Origin: Ceraceosorus guamensis
Lineage: Eukaryota; Basidiomycota; Exobasidiomycetes; Ceraceosorales; Ceraceosoraceae
Direction of reading: 5' to 3'
NCBI RefSeq assembly: GCF_003144195.1
Contig: NW_020290038.1
Location: 1 to 64,000 of the forward strand
Length of the DNA stretch: 64,000 nucleotides
A program made the translations under genes and the position numbers. How positions within the stretch are numbered: position 1 is the stretch's first letter; each line of letters begins with the position of its first letter. Below, piece after piece: positions 43,601-55,320 of the stretch. Below the pieces are notes generated by a model, which was given only the letters and a program-made list of their open reading frames with translations, ran no database searches and was not told the DNA's origin.

Positions 43601-45850
43601 GAAGCAGGGGTACACGAGCCAAAGACTGATCTTGCTTTGATGCAGGAGAACAAAGAGTCTGCGACGACCGCTGACCTTTCAGACCGGGGAACTCTCTTCA
43701 GACCGGATGACGAGCATAGTGAACCTGGTACACCGATTGCGTGGTCTCCGTCTCCTTCGCCAGCGCCAGTGCGACTGGGCGCAGATGGATTTCCTCTCCC
43801 GACTATTGAAGAAATCGAGGCTCTAGAAGCTCAGGACGAGGAAGAGCTCGGGCAAGTGGCTGGAGGGGATGTCGCAACTTTCTTGAGCAGGGCGCGAGGC
43901 CAAGGTCTGTATGAGGCTCAGCAAGAGGCCCAGGCTGAAGTGGATCGTCTGCGAGCAGAGTTTGCGAACTCTCGAAAGAGCGACGAAGACATCACCAAGA
44001 CGATGGCTCTCGAAATTCAACACATGCTGAGGTGCTTTGGAATACCATACCTCACAGCACCGATGGAGGCCGAAGCACAGTGTGCCGAGCTTGTAAGCCG
44101 CAAGCTTGTGGATGGTATCATCACTGACGATTCCGACGTCTTCTTATTCGGAGGCACTCGGGTGTACAAGAACATGTTTGCCGACAAAAAGAACGTCGAG
44201 TGCTTTTTGCTCACCGACATGGAGCGCGATTTGGGTGTGGACCGTCAAAAGCTGGTGCACTTGGCATACCTTCTAGGTAGCGACTATACGGAGGGTCTTG
44301 CGGGCGTCGGTCCGGTGCTAGCCATGGAGATCCTCAGCATCTTCAACCAGCGCGACGGACTTTTGCGATTCCGAGATTGGTGGCTCAAAGTGCAAGCTGG
44401 CAAAGATACGCCCGAGGATACTCGAGGCAAGACTATGCGTCGCATCAAGAAGACCTTGGCCAACAAAGTCATGCTCGATCCTCACTGGCCCGAAGCAGCC
44501 GTCGTCGAGGCCTACTATTCTCCCACCGTGGATGAAAGCGACGAGCCGTTCCAATGGGGCCTTCCAGACCTTGATGCCATCCGCATCCTGCTCGCGGAGT
44601 ACCTGTCATGGAGTCAAGACAAGACCGATCAGTATCTCTTGCCTGTCATTGAAGCTCAGAATCGGCGTCGAGGGAAGAATCAGTCTTCGCTGCTGGACCG
44701 CAGTGGCTTCTTCGACTTGAGTGCAGGCACAGGCGTTTTTGCACCTCGAGAGCAGCCCAAGTATGGGTCCAAACGTCTGCAGGACGTAGTGGAGCGCTTC
44801 AGGGCGGCGGAAACAGGACGCAAGAAGGCCAAGTCGTCGTCTCAGAGCTCGGCCAAGCGCTCAGGACCAGCTGCGGCGCGTCAGGGCAGCCCGAGCGACA
44901 GTGACGACGCTGCGACGGAGGGTATGCAGGGTGGCAGAGCTCGGACGACGGCAGAGCTCGCTGGAGTTCCCGAGGAGCTGGTTGGCAAAGAGATGGGCAA
45001 GCAGAGACCCATCGTCAGTCGAACAGAGCAACAAAAGGAGCAGCAACGACGTCGTAGAGAGGCTCGGGAGCGCGGTCTTGACCCTGCTGACCTAGAGGAA
45101 CTGGACGAGACCGCCATTGCTATCGCAGCGACTGATGATCTGAGGGCATCAGGCTCGGACGCGCGTGGTAATAAGGCCGTGACCGCACCTCGCAAGCGCA
45201 AAGCTGTTACAAGAGGCGCAAACGCAACGAAAGAGCCTGGCAGCAGGGCCAGGAAGCGCGGGACAGATTCCTCGGCAAGTAAGAAAAATGGGAGAGACGT
45301 CCAGCATCAGGATTCAGGAGCTCCTGAGAGTGCTTCTACTGATGCACGCGAAGCACAGGATAGTCGGAGTAGTGGGGGAGAATCGGATTGGCAGCCTAGG
45401 GGCGAAGCGCGAGCAGCGGCGGCGCAGAGCGCAAGTCGAAGCGCAAAGACCACGACGACGGCGACGACGAGTTCCAAGAGAGGCCGCAGTACGGCGAGAG
45501 GTTCCGGACGAGCACGCAAAGATCCAGAAAGCACGGTGAGGAACGAGGAAAGCAGCGCAGCTAGCAGTCCGGCGCGCGGAGGGCGAGGGCCAATGCGACG
45601 CGATGCGAGCAATGGAGGTCTGTCCATTCGAGAAGGACGCTCCATGAATCTGGATGCCGTGGGTAGTCTGCCGCCTTCGAGAGCCGAGAGGTCTACCTCG
45701 AATTCGCCTGTGCGAAGCCCGGAACATCGATATGCAAGTCGTCGAAGCAGCAGCAGCCAGAGCCTGCAAGCGCAGGGGCAGTCACGAAGAGAGGAGCGGC
45801 ATCATATCACCATCGAAGATAGCGACCTTACAGATCCGCTCTCCGAGTAA
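40678..45850 (+). CDS. RAD2: DNA repair endonuclease Rad2/XPG
   Basis: Structure-specific nuclease that makes the 3' cut in nucleotide excision repair, with TFIIH. Two exons, 40678-40730 and 40819-45850, give 1694 residues; yeast Rad2 has 1031 and human XPG 1186. The N-domain starts MGVQGLWSLLEPSARPI and continues across the splice with LAIDSSIWLYHF and IRPVFVFDGGAPVMKR, carrying catalytic Asp residues. A spacer of nearly 1000 residues follows, with the conserved Rad2 element LPAELQYELVGDMR and an acidic TFIIH-type region, otherwise disordered. The I-domain (about residues 1075-1240) has IPYLTAPMEAEAQCAEL, GIITDDSDVFLFGG and LAYLLGSDYTEGLAGVG, with all acidic metal ligands present. The 400-residue tail is Lys/Arg/Ser-rich, probably with nuclear localisation signals. 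The start is fixed by the invariant MG. Confidence 0.97.
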
Positions 45851-45979
45851 CCATGATCTTATCAAAAAGTACATATCACACGCGCCATCAAACACATTGT
45901 AGCAGTAAACCCTTCGAATGCAATTGTCTCGTAATGCCCACATGACGCCAAATTGCTGCCTTCTAGCCTGGTGGACCAC

Positions 45980-47588
45980 TCAGCCAATGCGGTATGCAAG
46001 CTTCTCGAGTGAAACCTGTTCGCGAGGTGCCCGGACCGGGTCATTAGATCTGAGCGTTGTTCGACGGCAGCAATGTTCAGGTCAAATTGGCTCACCTTTC
46101 CTTCCTGCATATACTTGAAGCCTTGCGGGATGCCCGACAAACCACCGTCCATATGTTTGATGACGTTTCCGCGCAATAGACCGCTAGCAAAGAGGTGCCT
46201 AAAGATACCTTGGCTAGTGAATGCTTGCAACTTTGCATTCTCTGCCGAGACTGTAGCTTCGTCGTACGCGGCTTTCCCGTACGCGAACGGATGGCCAAGC
46301 ACGCTGTACACGCTGGTTGATCGCGCGTGTTGCATCGTCAGCCCGACACATGAAAAATTCAGCGACACAGATAGGTGGGTAAAGTGACTCACAGCGTGTG
46401 CACGATCTTGACATCGTTGCGAACTTCGATCGCTTCCTTCTCGGGCTTGAGCAGAACCACGACTGTTCCGCCGCTGCTTCCCAGACTTCGAGCGCACAAG
46501 CTCTGCGTTCCACCTTCGCTGATGCAGTCCAGTGCCCCGCTCAAAGTTGGATTCTGTTTGCTGATGAGCTCTGGAAGAGCCTCTTGGCGATAGTCGTACG
46601 TCTCTGAAGCTCCGATCGACTTGAGATACTCGTGGTTCTGCGTTACGAGCACGGCCGTTACGAACATGAGCTGCAAAGCAAAGAGGAAGCCCTAGAGAAC
46701 GCGCATCCATTCACCTTGGGTGAGGCTGTCGTGATGACGTGGTAGCCAGCAATACGACCGAGTTGTACAGCGCTGAAGAAGGCAAGACAAGCGTATGCGT
46801 GTGCGATCAGGGCACCGCCTCGAAATCGAGACCTTCCTTCGCATCGGGGCAAAAGGCGCCAACTCACTACTGGCCAACAGAACTTGAGCCCGCCCAAACG
46901 AGCAGCTTCGGAGAGTTTGAGTCGAGCGCAGGAAGAGTGTCGGTTTTGCTCGGCAGATTCAACTCCAATCGACTGAATAGTGCCTAAAGGAGCAGGGAGT
47001 AAACGAGCAGTGTCCCTTATCAGATACCTCGATGCAACATCAAGTGATGCCCGCGGATGAAGCTGCGGTGCACTCACTTGCGCAGCAGTGTACCCCGCAA
47101 TGCCGACGCTGGAAGCGACAGCCTCGTCGACATTAGCAGGAACCTTGCTAAGCGTGTCCGCCCTCGCCTTTAGATATTCGGCAAAGCTACCCCGATCTTC
47201 GTACTTGCCGCCGTGCACGAAGCCTGCCACTTTGGTCCCCACCGCCAAATCCGTCCCGTTGGAATCCTGCACCGTGCCGCAAAAGTCACAGCCTAGGATT
47301 TGGGAAGGGGTGGACATGAAGGCTGCGTGCTGCGCGCGCGCAAGGAATGAGTGGATGGATGAGCGAACAAGAACATGACGGTCTCGACATCCATGAGCGC
47401 CAAAAAGGGCGCATATAGTGTGCTTCGCTGGTTGCATCGAGACTCACCTTCCAGTCCGTGGGGTTGAGCGTGACGGTGGACACCTTGATCAGCACCTCTC
47501 CCGCTTCGGGCTTTGGAACGCTGACCTCTTTGACCTCGGTCGTGTGGTCGGGTGCAGAGACCAGCGCTTTCATTTGTGAGGGTGCCAT
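45980..47588 (-). CDS. Zinc-less MDR enzyme, enoyl/quinone reductase-like
   Basis: Medium-chain dehydrogenase/reductase of the fungal trans-acting enoyl reductase / quinone oxidoreductase group, NADPH-dependent, probably cytosolic. Seven exons on the minus strand, 47588-47448, 47329-47078, 46983-46868, 46772-46715, 46637-46393, 46312-46096 and 46015-45980, close phase and give 354 residues, the usual length. Landmarks: MKALVSAPDHTTEVKEV, TLNPTDWKHAAFMS, LGCDFCGTV, GKYEDRGSFAEYL, the nucleotide-binding turn LLVWAGSSSVGQYAVQLGRI, ITTASPKNHEYLKSIGASE and the end VSLEKLAYRIG. No cysteine/histidine set for catalytic zinc is present. Exon 5 has a nearer CAG acceptor that would add 14 residues; the chosen one gives the family-typical TASPKNHEYL. 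Substrate unknown. Divergent from the dienelactone-hydrolase-like gene. Confidence 0.92.
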
Positions 47589-48716
47589 GATGCTGCTGGC
47601 GTGTGGTCAGGGATGGATGCGGTCAAGGATGGAGGAGTTGAGGGTGAGGGATGATGGGGTTGGAAGTAGAAGGATGGATGGAGAGAGTCTGAGTGAGGAA
47701 TTCCGTATCCCTGTATCTGTATACCTCCCCATTTGCAAGGCGTGCGTGCAACCCCACATCGCTCCTTTTGACCATCACTTGACTCTTGACTGTATATTCA
47801 CAATCACTGTGACTACTTACTCGTGACTGGGTCGCTCGCTGCACCCGTGTACCTTCTTCGCAACCCCGCCGGCCACTTCGAACACACCGACCTGACCTTG
47901 ATCTCCGTAACACCGGCTATCGCAAAACCAGCACACGATCTCGCATTCCTTGATTGCTTCACTTCGATCGGAAAGTCCAGCCAACTATTAAATTCATCAA
48001 GACTGCTCAGTGATGTGCGAGCATCGAAGCCGAAAGAGTCAAAAGCAATTCAAAGTTGGTACGTGTGGATCTTCCGACATGCAAATGCTTGCGCTCGTGT
48101 ATACGGTACGTGCACCTGAGAGCTCGAGGCGGTTTCGATTGTGATTCTTGATTAGAATCAGAATCTACATGCCAATTCGCGCATTCAATTCGATATACGA
48201 TGCTAAACCGCGGCGCGATGTGCGGCAACTCCACTTTGCTGTAGTCGTGAGTGACTGAGACCCTCTCAGGATTTGTGCATGGCCTTGCCGAAGCGGCAGA
48301 ATTGCGGAAGCGCTCAACACTGATCTAGCGCCGGAGCGGCTCGCGTGTGCGCCATGCAAAGTCCGAGTGGAGGTTCAGCCAGCGCACTTCATCATTCACG
48401 ATTGCTCCGTGCGCGCGCGAAGCTTAGCTCGATGGGGATTCTCACTTCGATCGTGGATGAATGAATGAGGTTGTTCGATTTGTGTGCTGCTGGGCAGTGC
48501 GTCAGTCTCTGACTAGTCTGAACTGCCGAACGTTGATGAACAGTTGCATGCCGCTGCTGCCTGAGTGGGCAAGGACGAGCATGCAAGCCTGTGCCGGGTC
48601 CTACATCCTCCTCAAAAGATGGGCATGTCCCGCCCAATCGTTCCTTCTACCACCAACTCGCTCACTTCACGCGCACACGAACTTCAACTAAACGACCTCA
48701 TTCAAACATACTCACG
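47589..48716. other. Divergent promoter region, MDR enzyme / dienelactone-hydrolase family
   Basis: 1.1 kb shared by two small-molecule enzymes. Contains CACTTGACTCTTGACTGTATATTCACAATCAC-type words near 47770 (recurrent intergenic motif). Nothing gene-like. Confidence 0.55.
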
Positions 48717-49653
48717 ATGTCGTTCTGCGCTGGTTGCATTGATCTCAAGGAGGTGAGTGGCCGTGCCATCGCACCAAAGTGCATCCTAACCACTCTTCGG
48801 CGCACTGATGCATCCGCACTTCCTTCATCGCACAGCTTCCCGGCTCTCCTACCGGAACGGAGAAGCAGATCGCTGGGCTGACCGTCTACGTCGCCGAAGG
48901 TTCCAAGAAAGGTTCCATTCTCATCGCTCCTGACATCTATGGACTCGGCATTGTCAACCCGCGTATTGTGGCTGACAAGCTGGCCAAGCAGTCTGGCTTT
49001 ACCGTCTTTGCCGTCGACTACTTCAAAGGTGGCCAGATGAAGCCAGAGGAATTGTGAGTAGCAGAGGCTTCATGTTATCTTCGCGTGACCTCCGAGGACA
49101 ATCGCTAAGCTAGAGTGGTCTCTTTCCTTTCAGCGAGCTGCCATCCAAGGCATCCGAAGGCGCTCCCGACGAGGCCAAGATGGGCAAGAACTTTGAGAAC
49201 TTCATGGCTTGGTTCGGCAAGGGCAATGGTCCTGACAAGACCTTCCCTTTGACAAAGCCCGTGATCGAGGAGGCGAAAAAGTCTGGTCCCGTCGGAGTTG
49301 TTGGCTACTGCTACGGGGGCAAGATCGCCTCTTTGGCTGCTCAAGAGTCAGGCTTGGTGGATGGTATCGCCCTGTACCACCCTTCGCTCTTGGAGCCCGA
49401 GGAGGCGGACAAGATCACCACGCCCGTTCTGATCAACGGTGCGGAGCTCGACCCTCTCTTTGCACCGGAACTCAGGCAGACTTGGGAGACGAAGCTCAAG
49501 GCAAAGAACCTTCTCGATGCAGCTTCCACCACTTACCCAAACACGGTCCATGGCTTTGGCTTGCGCCCTGATCTCCAGGACACGCAGGTCAAGAGCGGCT
49601 GGGAAAAGTCCATCGACGCTACTTCTTCCTTCTTCAACAAGGTGTTTGCTTGA
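48717..49653 (+). CDS. Dienelactone hydrolase family protein
   Basis: Alpha/beta hydrolase of the dienelactone-hydrolase (carboxymethylenebutenolidase) family, probably cytosolic. Three exons, 48717-48752, 48836-49053 and 49134-49653, give 257 residues, normal for the family. The catalytic triad is visible: Cys in GVVGYCYGGK, Asp in NGAELDPLF and His in NTVHGFGLR. Family strands ILIAPDIYGLGIVNPRIVAD and FTVFAVDYFKGGQ precede. Fungal members hydrolyse unknown lactones or esters; true chlorocatechol breakdown should not be assumed. The N-terminus MSFCAGCIDLKE holds two extra cysteines. Introns are 83 and 80 nt. Confidence 0.95.
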
Positions 49654-52307
49654 GCTCGTCAGTATCTGGCGTACATTATCACCCGACGACATGGTTAATG
49701 AAGTACAAGTTCCTCTTTCCGACTTGCTCGCGTGTTGCTCAGCGATGCACAAGCCCTGTGATGCGCGTCGAGACTAGGCTTTTGTTTTCGCGGGCTAATG
49801 AGCTGTAGCCAGCATTTCAAAGCCTGGCGTAGCTAGGCGTTCTGCAGACAGCCGAGAAAGTGCATGGGAACAAGCTGATTGTTGGAGCTGTGTGTCAGCA
49901 GCGAAAGTGACTTTTGACCACTCACGATTCGTAGACCAGTCTCTCGGGGTGAATTGCTTCGTCCTCTACGGCACCACTGAAACTGTCGCTGAGGAAGGAA
50001 GATGTGAAGTCTGCCCGATTGTTGATCAGCACCACCACATGGCCGAGCCTGTTCGCGTTTGTGCGAGCCGCACCCGGATCGACTCAAGGACACGAATTCA
50101 AGACGTTCAAGCTTCTTGGTGTCGGTCCTGCTGCCATTAGAAATTGACTCAAATTCGCAATCAAGGGTCGGGTTTTCAAAGTCGTGGATTTGCTCCATCA
50201 ACCAAGACTCGCTCGTGATCATTTCTCATTTGAGGCAAACCAAAAAAGGACGGCCGCATTTCTCTATGTCATCGTGATGCCATGCTCTACGAGCACTGGC
50301 GGACGCAGTACCGGGCGCCCTCGCATGCGTGACGAGGTCCAAAACGTTGATAAAAGCTACTGTATATGTCTTCTCACGTCAGCTCCGACTCAATGCCTAC
50401 TGTACCTCCGACTTACGGCTGGGAGCGTAGGTAGGTAGCGGTACGGTGGGTGTAGGGACGCATGCCGTGTGCCGCAGGGTGCAGCAGGGTGCAATGAGCA
50501 AACAGCAGCCTCTGCTCGCTTGATGAGAAGATACACTTTGAGCTCCGACTCACCCTAATTCGCGGTGGTATGGATCGCGACTTTGAATGTGCAAAATGGC
50601 GGGTCAAAGAACGACCCGGATCTCTCTGCTTTGAACGTCTCGAGTCGAAGTTTTGACTCTCGACCGACGTTCAAGGCTCAGACTTGAGGTGGGTGCCACG
50701 CAGATACACAGTCACCATCGGGGTATGTGCCTCAGCCTTGGGCGGGTTCGGTCGTGAGTCTGAGTCCAAGTCACAGCATCGGTCACGGGTTAAGGATCGC
50801 GCTCGCGTGCATCTGTCTCGGTTGATTTTGATTTGGAATCACTTGAATCAAGAACTTAATTGGACTGGTGACTGGTAATTCAACGTTTGCGTATAGGTGT
50901 ATGTACGCACGCGAAGCGAAGCAGAAAAGGAGCAAAGATGGCCCATGCATCAGGCGCACGAGGGAGCAAGCAGCTTGGAGCCGACCAGCAGGCAAGGCGC
51001 GCGGCTATGAGCGATGAGCCTTGAAGATCACCGCTACAGACTTGTGGGAGTGTGGTGACCGCGAATCATTGAATGCAGGTCGATGCAGTCGCTGAGGTGT
51101 TTGCAGCAGCGATAATCTGCATGGGTTTCGGGTTCTGTTGATGTGCGCGTGCTGCCTGAGTACTGCCCTGATGAGGGGTGCTGCTCCTAACGCTCCTGCT
51201 ACGCGTGGCGTGCGGCGCGTGCGTGCTCTGTGCCGCCCACACATGCTGGCTATGCGTACATAACGTGTCGTGCGCGCTCGTTCTGAAGTGTGAGTGCGGC
51301 ACGCGGCAGCATCAGCGCGTCGGAGGCGCTGCTGAAGCTCCCTATAGCTCGCTGGACGGGCGCGTCGACTATGCGCTCGGGTCTCTGCGCCAGCAGCAGC
51401 CAGGACATCCACCAATTAAGCCGCCGCCGCCAAAATGCATCGTGGCTGATGGCGCCTGCTACTTGAACCATGCGCGCGCGTCAGCAGAGTAGTCTTGAGT
51501 GCGCCTTCAGCAGCATCAACATCTGCGTGCGCGCCAGCAGCCGCTTCAGCAGGCCTAGTGCGCTGCCCCATGCACGCGCCTGACGAGGTACGAGTACTCT
51601 TTCTTGACTGGTACAGGCCGCGAGCGTCTGTCTGCATGCTGCTAATAGCTCACGGGTGTGAGTGCTGCTGCTGCTGCTGTTGGTGCGGCGGCGGATTACC
51701 TTCAGTCACATCAGTGATCAACTACACCGTCCTCGTAGCGCGAGGGTCGATGATCATTCTGACCGTGACGGATTCACGTATCAAGACGGGCCACACATCC
51801 ATCCACCGCCCAACCACTCGAACACAACACAATACGCAGCGAAGCATCTGCTTCGACTCGTTCTGTGGCTGCCAAGTCTCGGTCTCGCAGTCGGGAGCTC
51901 TCACTAGTCGCTGTTATTGTTGCATCCTCTCGATCTTTGGGCATCCTTCTCCCTTGCCCACTACTCCTTCTCGCTCATCACTCTGATTCGAGCAGAATAC
52001 CCATTCACCGCCCTTCGAGCTTCGACATTCGACGCAGGGGCTTCTTGCCATCTCCTCCATCACGACCTGCTCCGCCACTTAAACACAACTCTCGACTTGC
52101 ACTACAAGTCAGTCGTCGCTAGGGACATCAAGTACAACGGGGTCTACCTCACCTTCATTGCTCAGCCTGTCTGGCCGCAAGGGGGCAACATATTGCGAAG
52201 CGAAGCCTAGTCAAGCAGTAGGCGATCAGTGGAAGGCTTGGCTGCTTCTCGGTGACGCATCTTGGGAGAGGAGAAGCCATCTTCGCATCTCGCTCTCGTA
52301 GGTCGCC
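49654..52307. other. 2.7-kb intergenic region before RTS1
   Basis: No supportable gene. Contains recurrent GAATC/GACTC words (50130-50180, 50640-50860), a short CTG/GCT repeat at 51664-51679 and, from about 51880, a pyrimidine-rich stretch that is probably the long promoter and 5' leader of RTS1, with several short upstream ATG frames. Confidence 0.55.
51664..51679. repeat. Short GCT/CTG trinucleotide repeat
   Basis: About five GCT units in a row inside intergenic DNA, followed by GTTGGTGCGGCGGCGG. No reading frame uses it. Confidence 0.8.
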
Positions 52308-55300
52308 ATGAAGGGTCTCAAGAAGGCCATGGTGAGTTGCGCGGGTTGGAAACAGTGGCAGCAGTGGAGAATCTCTGACATAGGTCTGATCATCTTTGTC
52401 ACGTTTGTAGAATCTGTCTCGATCCAAGTCCTCGGAGAATGGATCGGGACGATCAACACCCAACCAAGGCATACCTGTGCCCCCGCCCAAAGGCGGGTCT
52501 GTGCCAGCCAACGCCAGCTATCAGGGATCGCTCAAGAGTACATCAGCTTCCTCCCCTTCATCCTCATCTACATCCCTTCCAAGGGGTGGAGAAGGCCGGG
52601 CTGACGTGCGCAGCTCGTTGGGCGGCGGGTCTGGAACGCCAGAGAGACGTGGAGCAGGGGTTGCAGACAAGACGGGTCCAGCCCCTCCCATCGTCGTCGT
52701 CTCGTCCGAGATGCCCGCCGATCCCATTCCTCATCCAGGTACAGCGTTGGGGCCAGGTGGTGTGCCATTAGGAGGATCTTCGAGCCCCCCGCCTCCCGCT
52801 GCGCAGGTTCCGCATCTGGGCCTGAGTCCAAACAGCGGATCGGGCTTGGGTGGACCTGGAGATTTAGGGACACCTCCCAAGGCAGGTGCTCTCAATAGAC
52901 TCAGACAGGGTCAGAGCACCGGTCCGAAGGACACCATTCCCGTTACGAAAACGCCCCCTAGAAAGCAGAGAAGCAGCCGCTTCCACGTGACGGAAAAAGT
53001 AGAGTTGGAAAAGTTGCCGAACTTCGGAGGTGAGTTGGGAGGCGCTCGAAAGGAATCGATGGGAGCAGGAGGCTGTGTGCGAAGAAGAGTGCCTTTCTTG
53101 CCCAATTAGCGAGTCTCGACGCATCCATTGCAGACTGACGTCGCGCTCCATCGCTTCCGTCTTTCTTTTTCCCCACAGAGGTGGTGCCAGCAGACAGACC
53201 GGAGCTGTTCGTGCGCAAGTTGCGACAGTGCTGCCACGTCTTCGATTTCAACGACGCGTCTTCAGATCTCAAAGGCAAGCAGGTAAAGGCTCAGACCTTG
53301 CACGAGATGTTGGACTACATAACAAGTCAGAGAAACGTGATCACTGAGGCGATCTACCCGGAAGTGGTTCATATGGTGAGTGGCACTGGAGAGATACGGT
53401 CAGCAGGAAGAGGCCGGAATGGGTGGAGAATTGGTGCGAAGCAGCACTCGTCGAACGGCGGACACGCTGCAGCCATCGCAGCACCTCCCCTTGATCGATG
53501 TGTCTGCGAGAAGGCGCCGCTGAAGCCGCATTTGGCCTCTCATCTGCAGTTCGGCGCCAATCTCTTTAGATCTATACCTCCGCAAGTCAACCCCGTTGGC
53601 GACGCCTTTGATCCCGAGGAGGACGAACCCGTATTGGAACTGGCTTGGCCACACTTGCAGATTGTATACGAGTTCTTTCTCCGATTTGTCGAGAGCCCGG
53701 ATTTCAACACAAATGTCGCCAAGAAGTTCATCGATCAGCACTTTGTGCTTCAAGTGAGTGGTGCTCTCTGCTTGCAATTTTTTTCATACACTGACCTTCG
53801 ATCGTCACATTGACGTGGCGCCCTGTAGCTGCTCGAGCTTTTCGACAGCGAAGACCCGCGCGAGAGGGACTTTCTCAAGACTACCCTGCACAGAATCTAT
53901 GGCAAGTTTTTGAATTTGCGCGCCTTCATCCGTCGATCCATCAACAACGTGTTCTTCCAATTCATTTACGAATCGGAAAGACACAACGGTATTGCCGAGC
54001 TGCTCGAAATTTTGGGCTCGATCATCAATGGCTTCGCGCTTCCTTTGAAGGAAGAGCACAAGACTTTCTTGACTCGAGTGCTCATCCCTTTGCACAAGGT
54101 CAAGAGCTTGGCTCTGTATCACCCCCAGCTTGCCTACTGCGTTGTCCAGTTCTTGGAAAAGGATAGCAGTCTCACGGAGGAGGTCTTGCTCGGTCTCCTG
54201 CGGTATTGGCCGAAGGTCAACAGCCCCAAAGAGGTCATGTTCCTCAACGAAGTGGAGGAGATTCTTGACGTCATCGAGCCGACCGAGTTTGTCAAGATCG
54301 AAGTTCCTCTCTTCCAGCAGTTGCAGCGCTGCATCAACAGCCAACACTTCCAAGTCGCCGAGCGAGCACTGTACTTCTGGAATAATGAGTACATTGTCAA
54401 TCTCATCGGAGACAATGTGCAAGTCATTCTACCAATCGTCTTCGCCAGCCTCTATCAGAACTCCAAGAGCCACTGGAATCGGACAATCCATGGGTTGGTA
54501 TACAACGCTCTCAAGCTGTTCATGGAGATCAACCCAGCACTGTTTGACATGTGCACTAATGACTTTAAGCATCAGAGACAAGCGTAAGTGCGACTAGTAG
54601 GACACATAGTAGCAAAGAACTGCGCTGACGCTCCCCCAATCGACTGCGACAGCGAGAGGCAAAAGTTGAAAGCTCGAGATGAAGCGTGGAAGCGCCTGCG
54701 AGAGTCGGCAATTTCCAATTGCGAATCGCAGGGCCGCAAGCCGCCTCAGTCGCTCGTTGATGACGATAAAGCGCCGCCTCGGTCAAGCGCATCGGAACTC
54801 ATGAGCTTGTCGGACACGGACTCGATCAACTCAGGCGGCGACGGGGCCGAAGGCTCCAGCAGCTTTCTAAACGACGTCGAGACCGCAGGTGCCGGAAGGG
54901 CGGGGCATGGAGCGAACGGCGATGTGTCATCCGCTACGGATTTTGAGGACGCGGGGGAGGGCTTTGAGGCTGGCGATGCGGCGCCAGCGACTCCAAGGGC
55001 CGATGAGGGCGGCATGGTGAGCACAATGGCCCTAGGTCGCAGATCCGGTATGCAGATCACTGACTCTGCCCTCGATTCCGTCGTTCTAGAAGCAATTCCC
55101 CGCGACGTCTCGAAATACCGTTGCCAAGAATGGCGAAAGTCCGCACGTCCGGCGAAAGTCGGCCATACCCATGGATCAGACGGTTCTAAATGAGCTCAAT
55201 ATGCACAAGAGCTTAGACGAGTGAGTCCACCATCTACCTGCTTGCTCTCTCCTCGCGGCCTGACCAATCATCCTCATTGCGGCACACCCCAGTGTCGTTC

Positions 55301-55320
55301 CGAAGTCACCAACACCATGA
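52308..55320 (+). CDS. RTS1: PP2A regulatory subunit B56 (Rts1/Par1)
   Basis: Targeting subunit of protein phosphatase 2A (B'/B56), acting in cell-cycle, stress and septation control. Proposed exons: 52308-52331, 52411-53029, 53179-53375, 53550-53753, 53829-54583, 54653-55016, 55090-55220 and 55293-55320, total 773 residues. The disordered N-terminus starts MKGLKKAM, then [20 protein letters not shown]. The HEAT-repeat core is unmistakable: [92 protein letters not shown] and [16 protein letters not shown]. The 73-nt intron at 55017-55089 restores [17 protein letters not shown], typical of fungal B56 tails. The last intron is less sure: if unspliced, the protein ends at 55224 with HKSLDE; if spliced, with [14 protein letters not shown]. 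Confidence 0.95.

Noticed and set aside
46638-46679. Alternative upstream acceptor for exon 5 of the MDR gene, adding 14 residues
   Set aside because: The added hydrophobic residues break the conserved TASPKNHEYL block present when the nearer acceptor is used.
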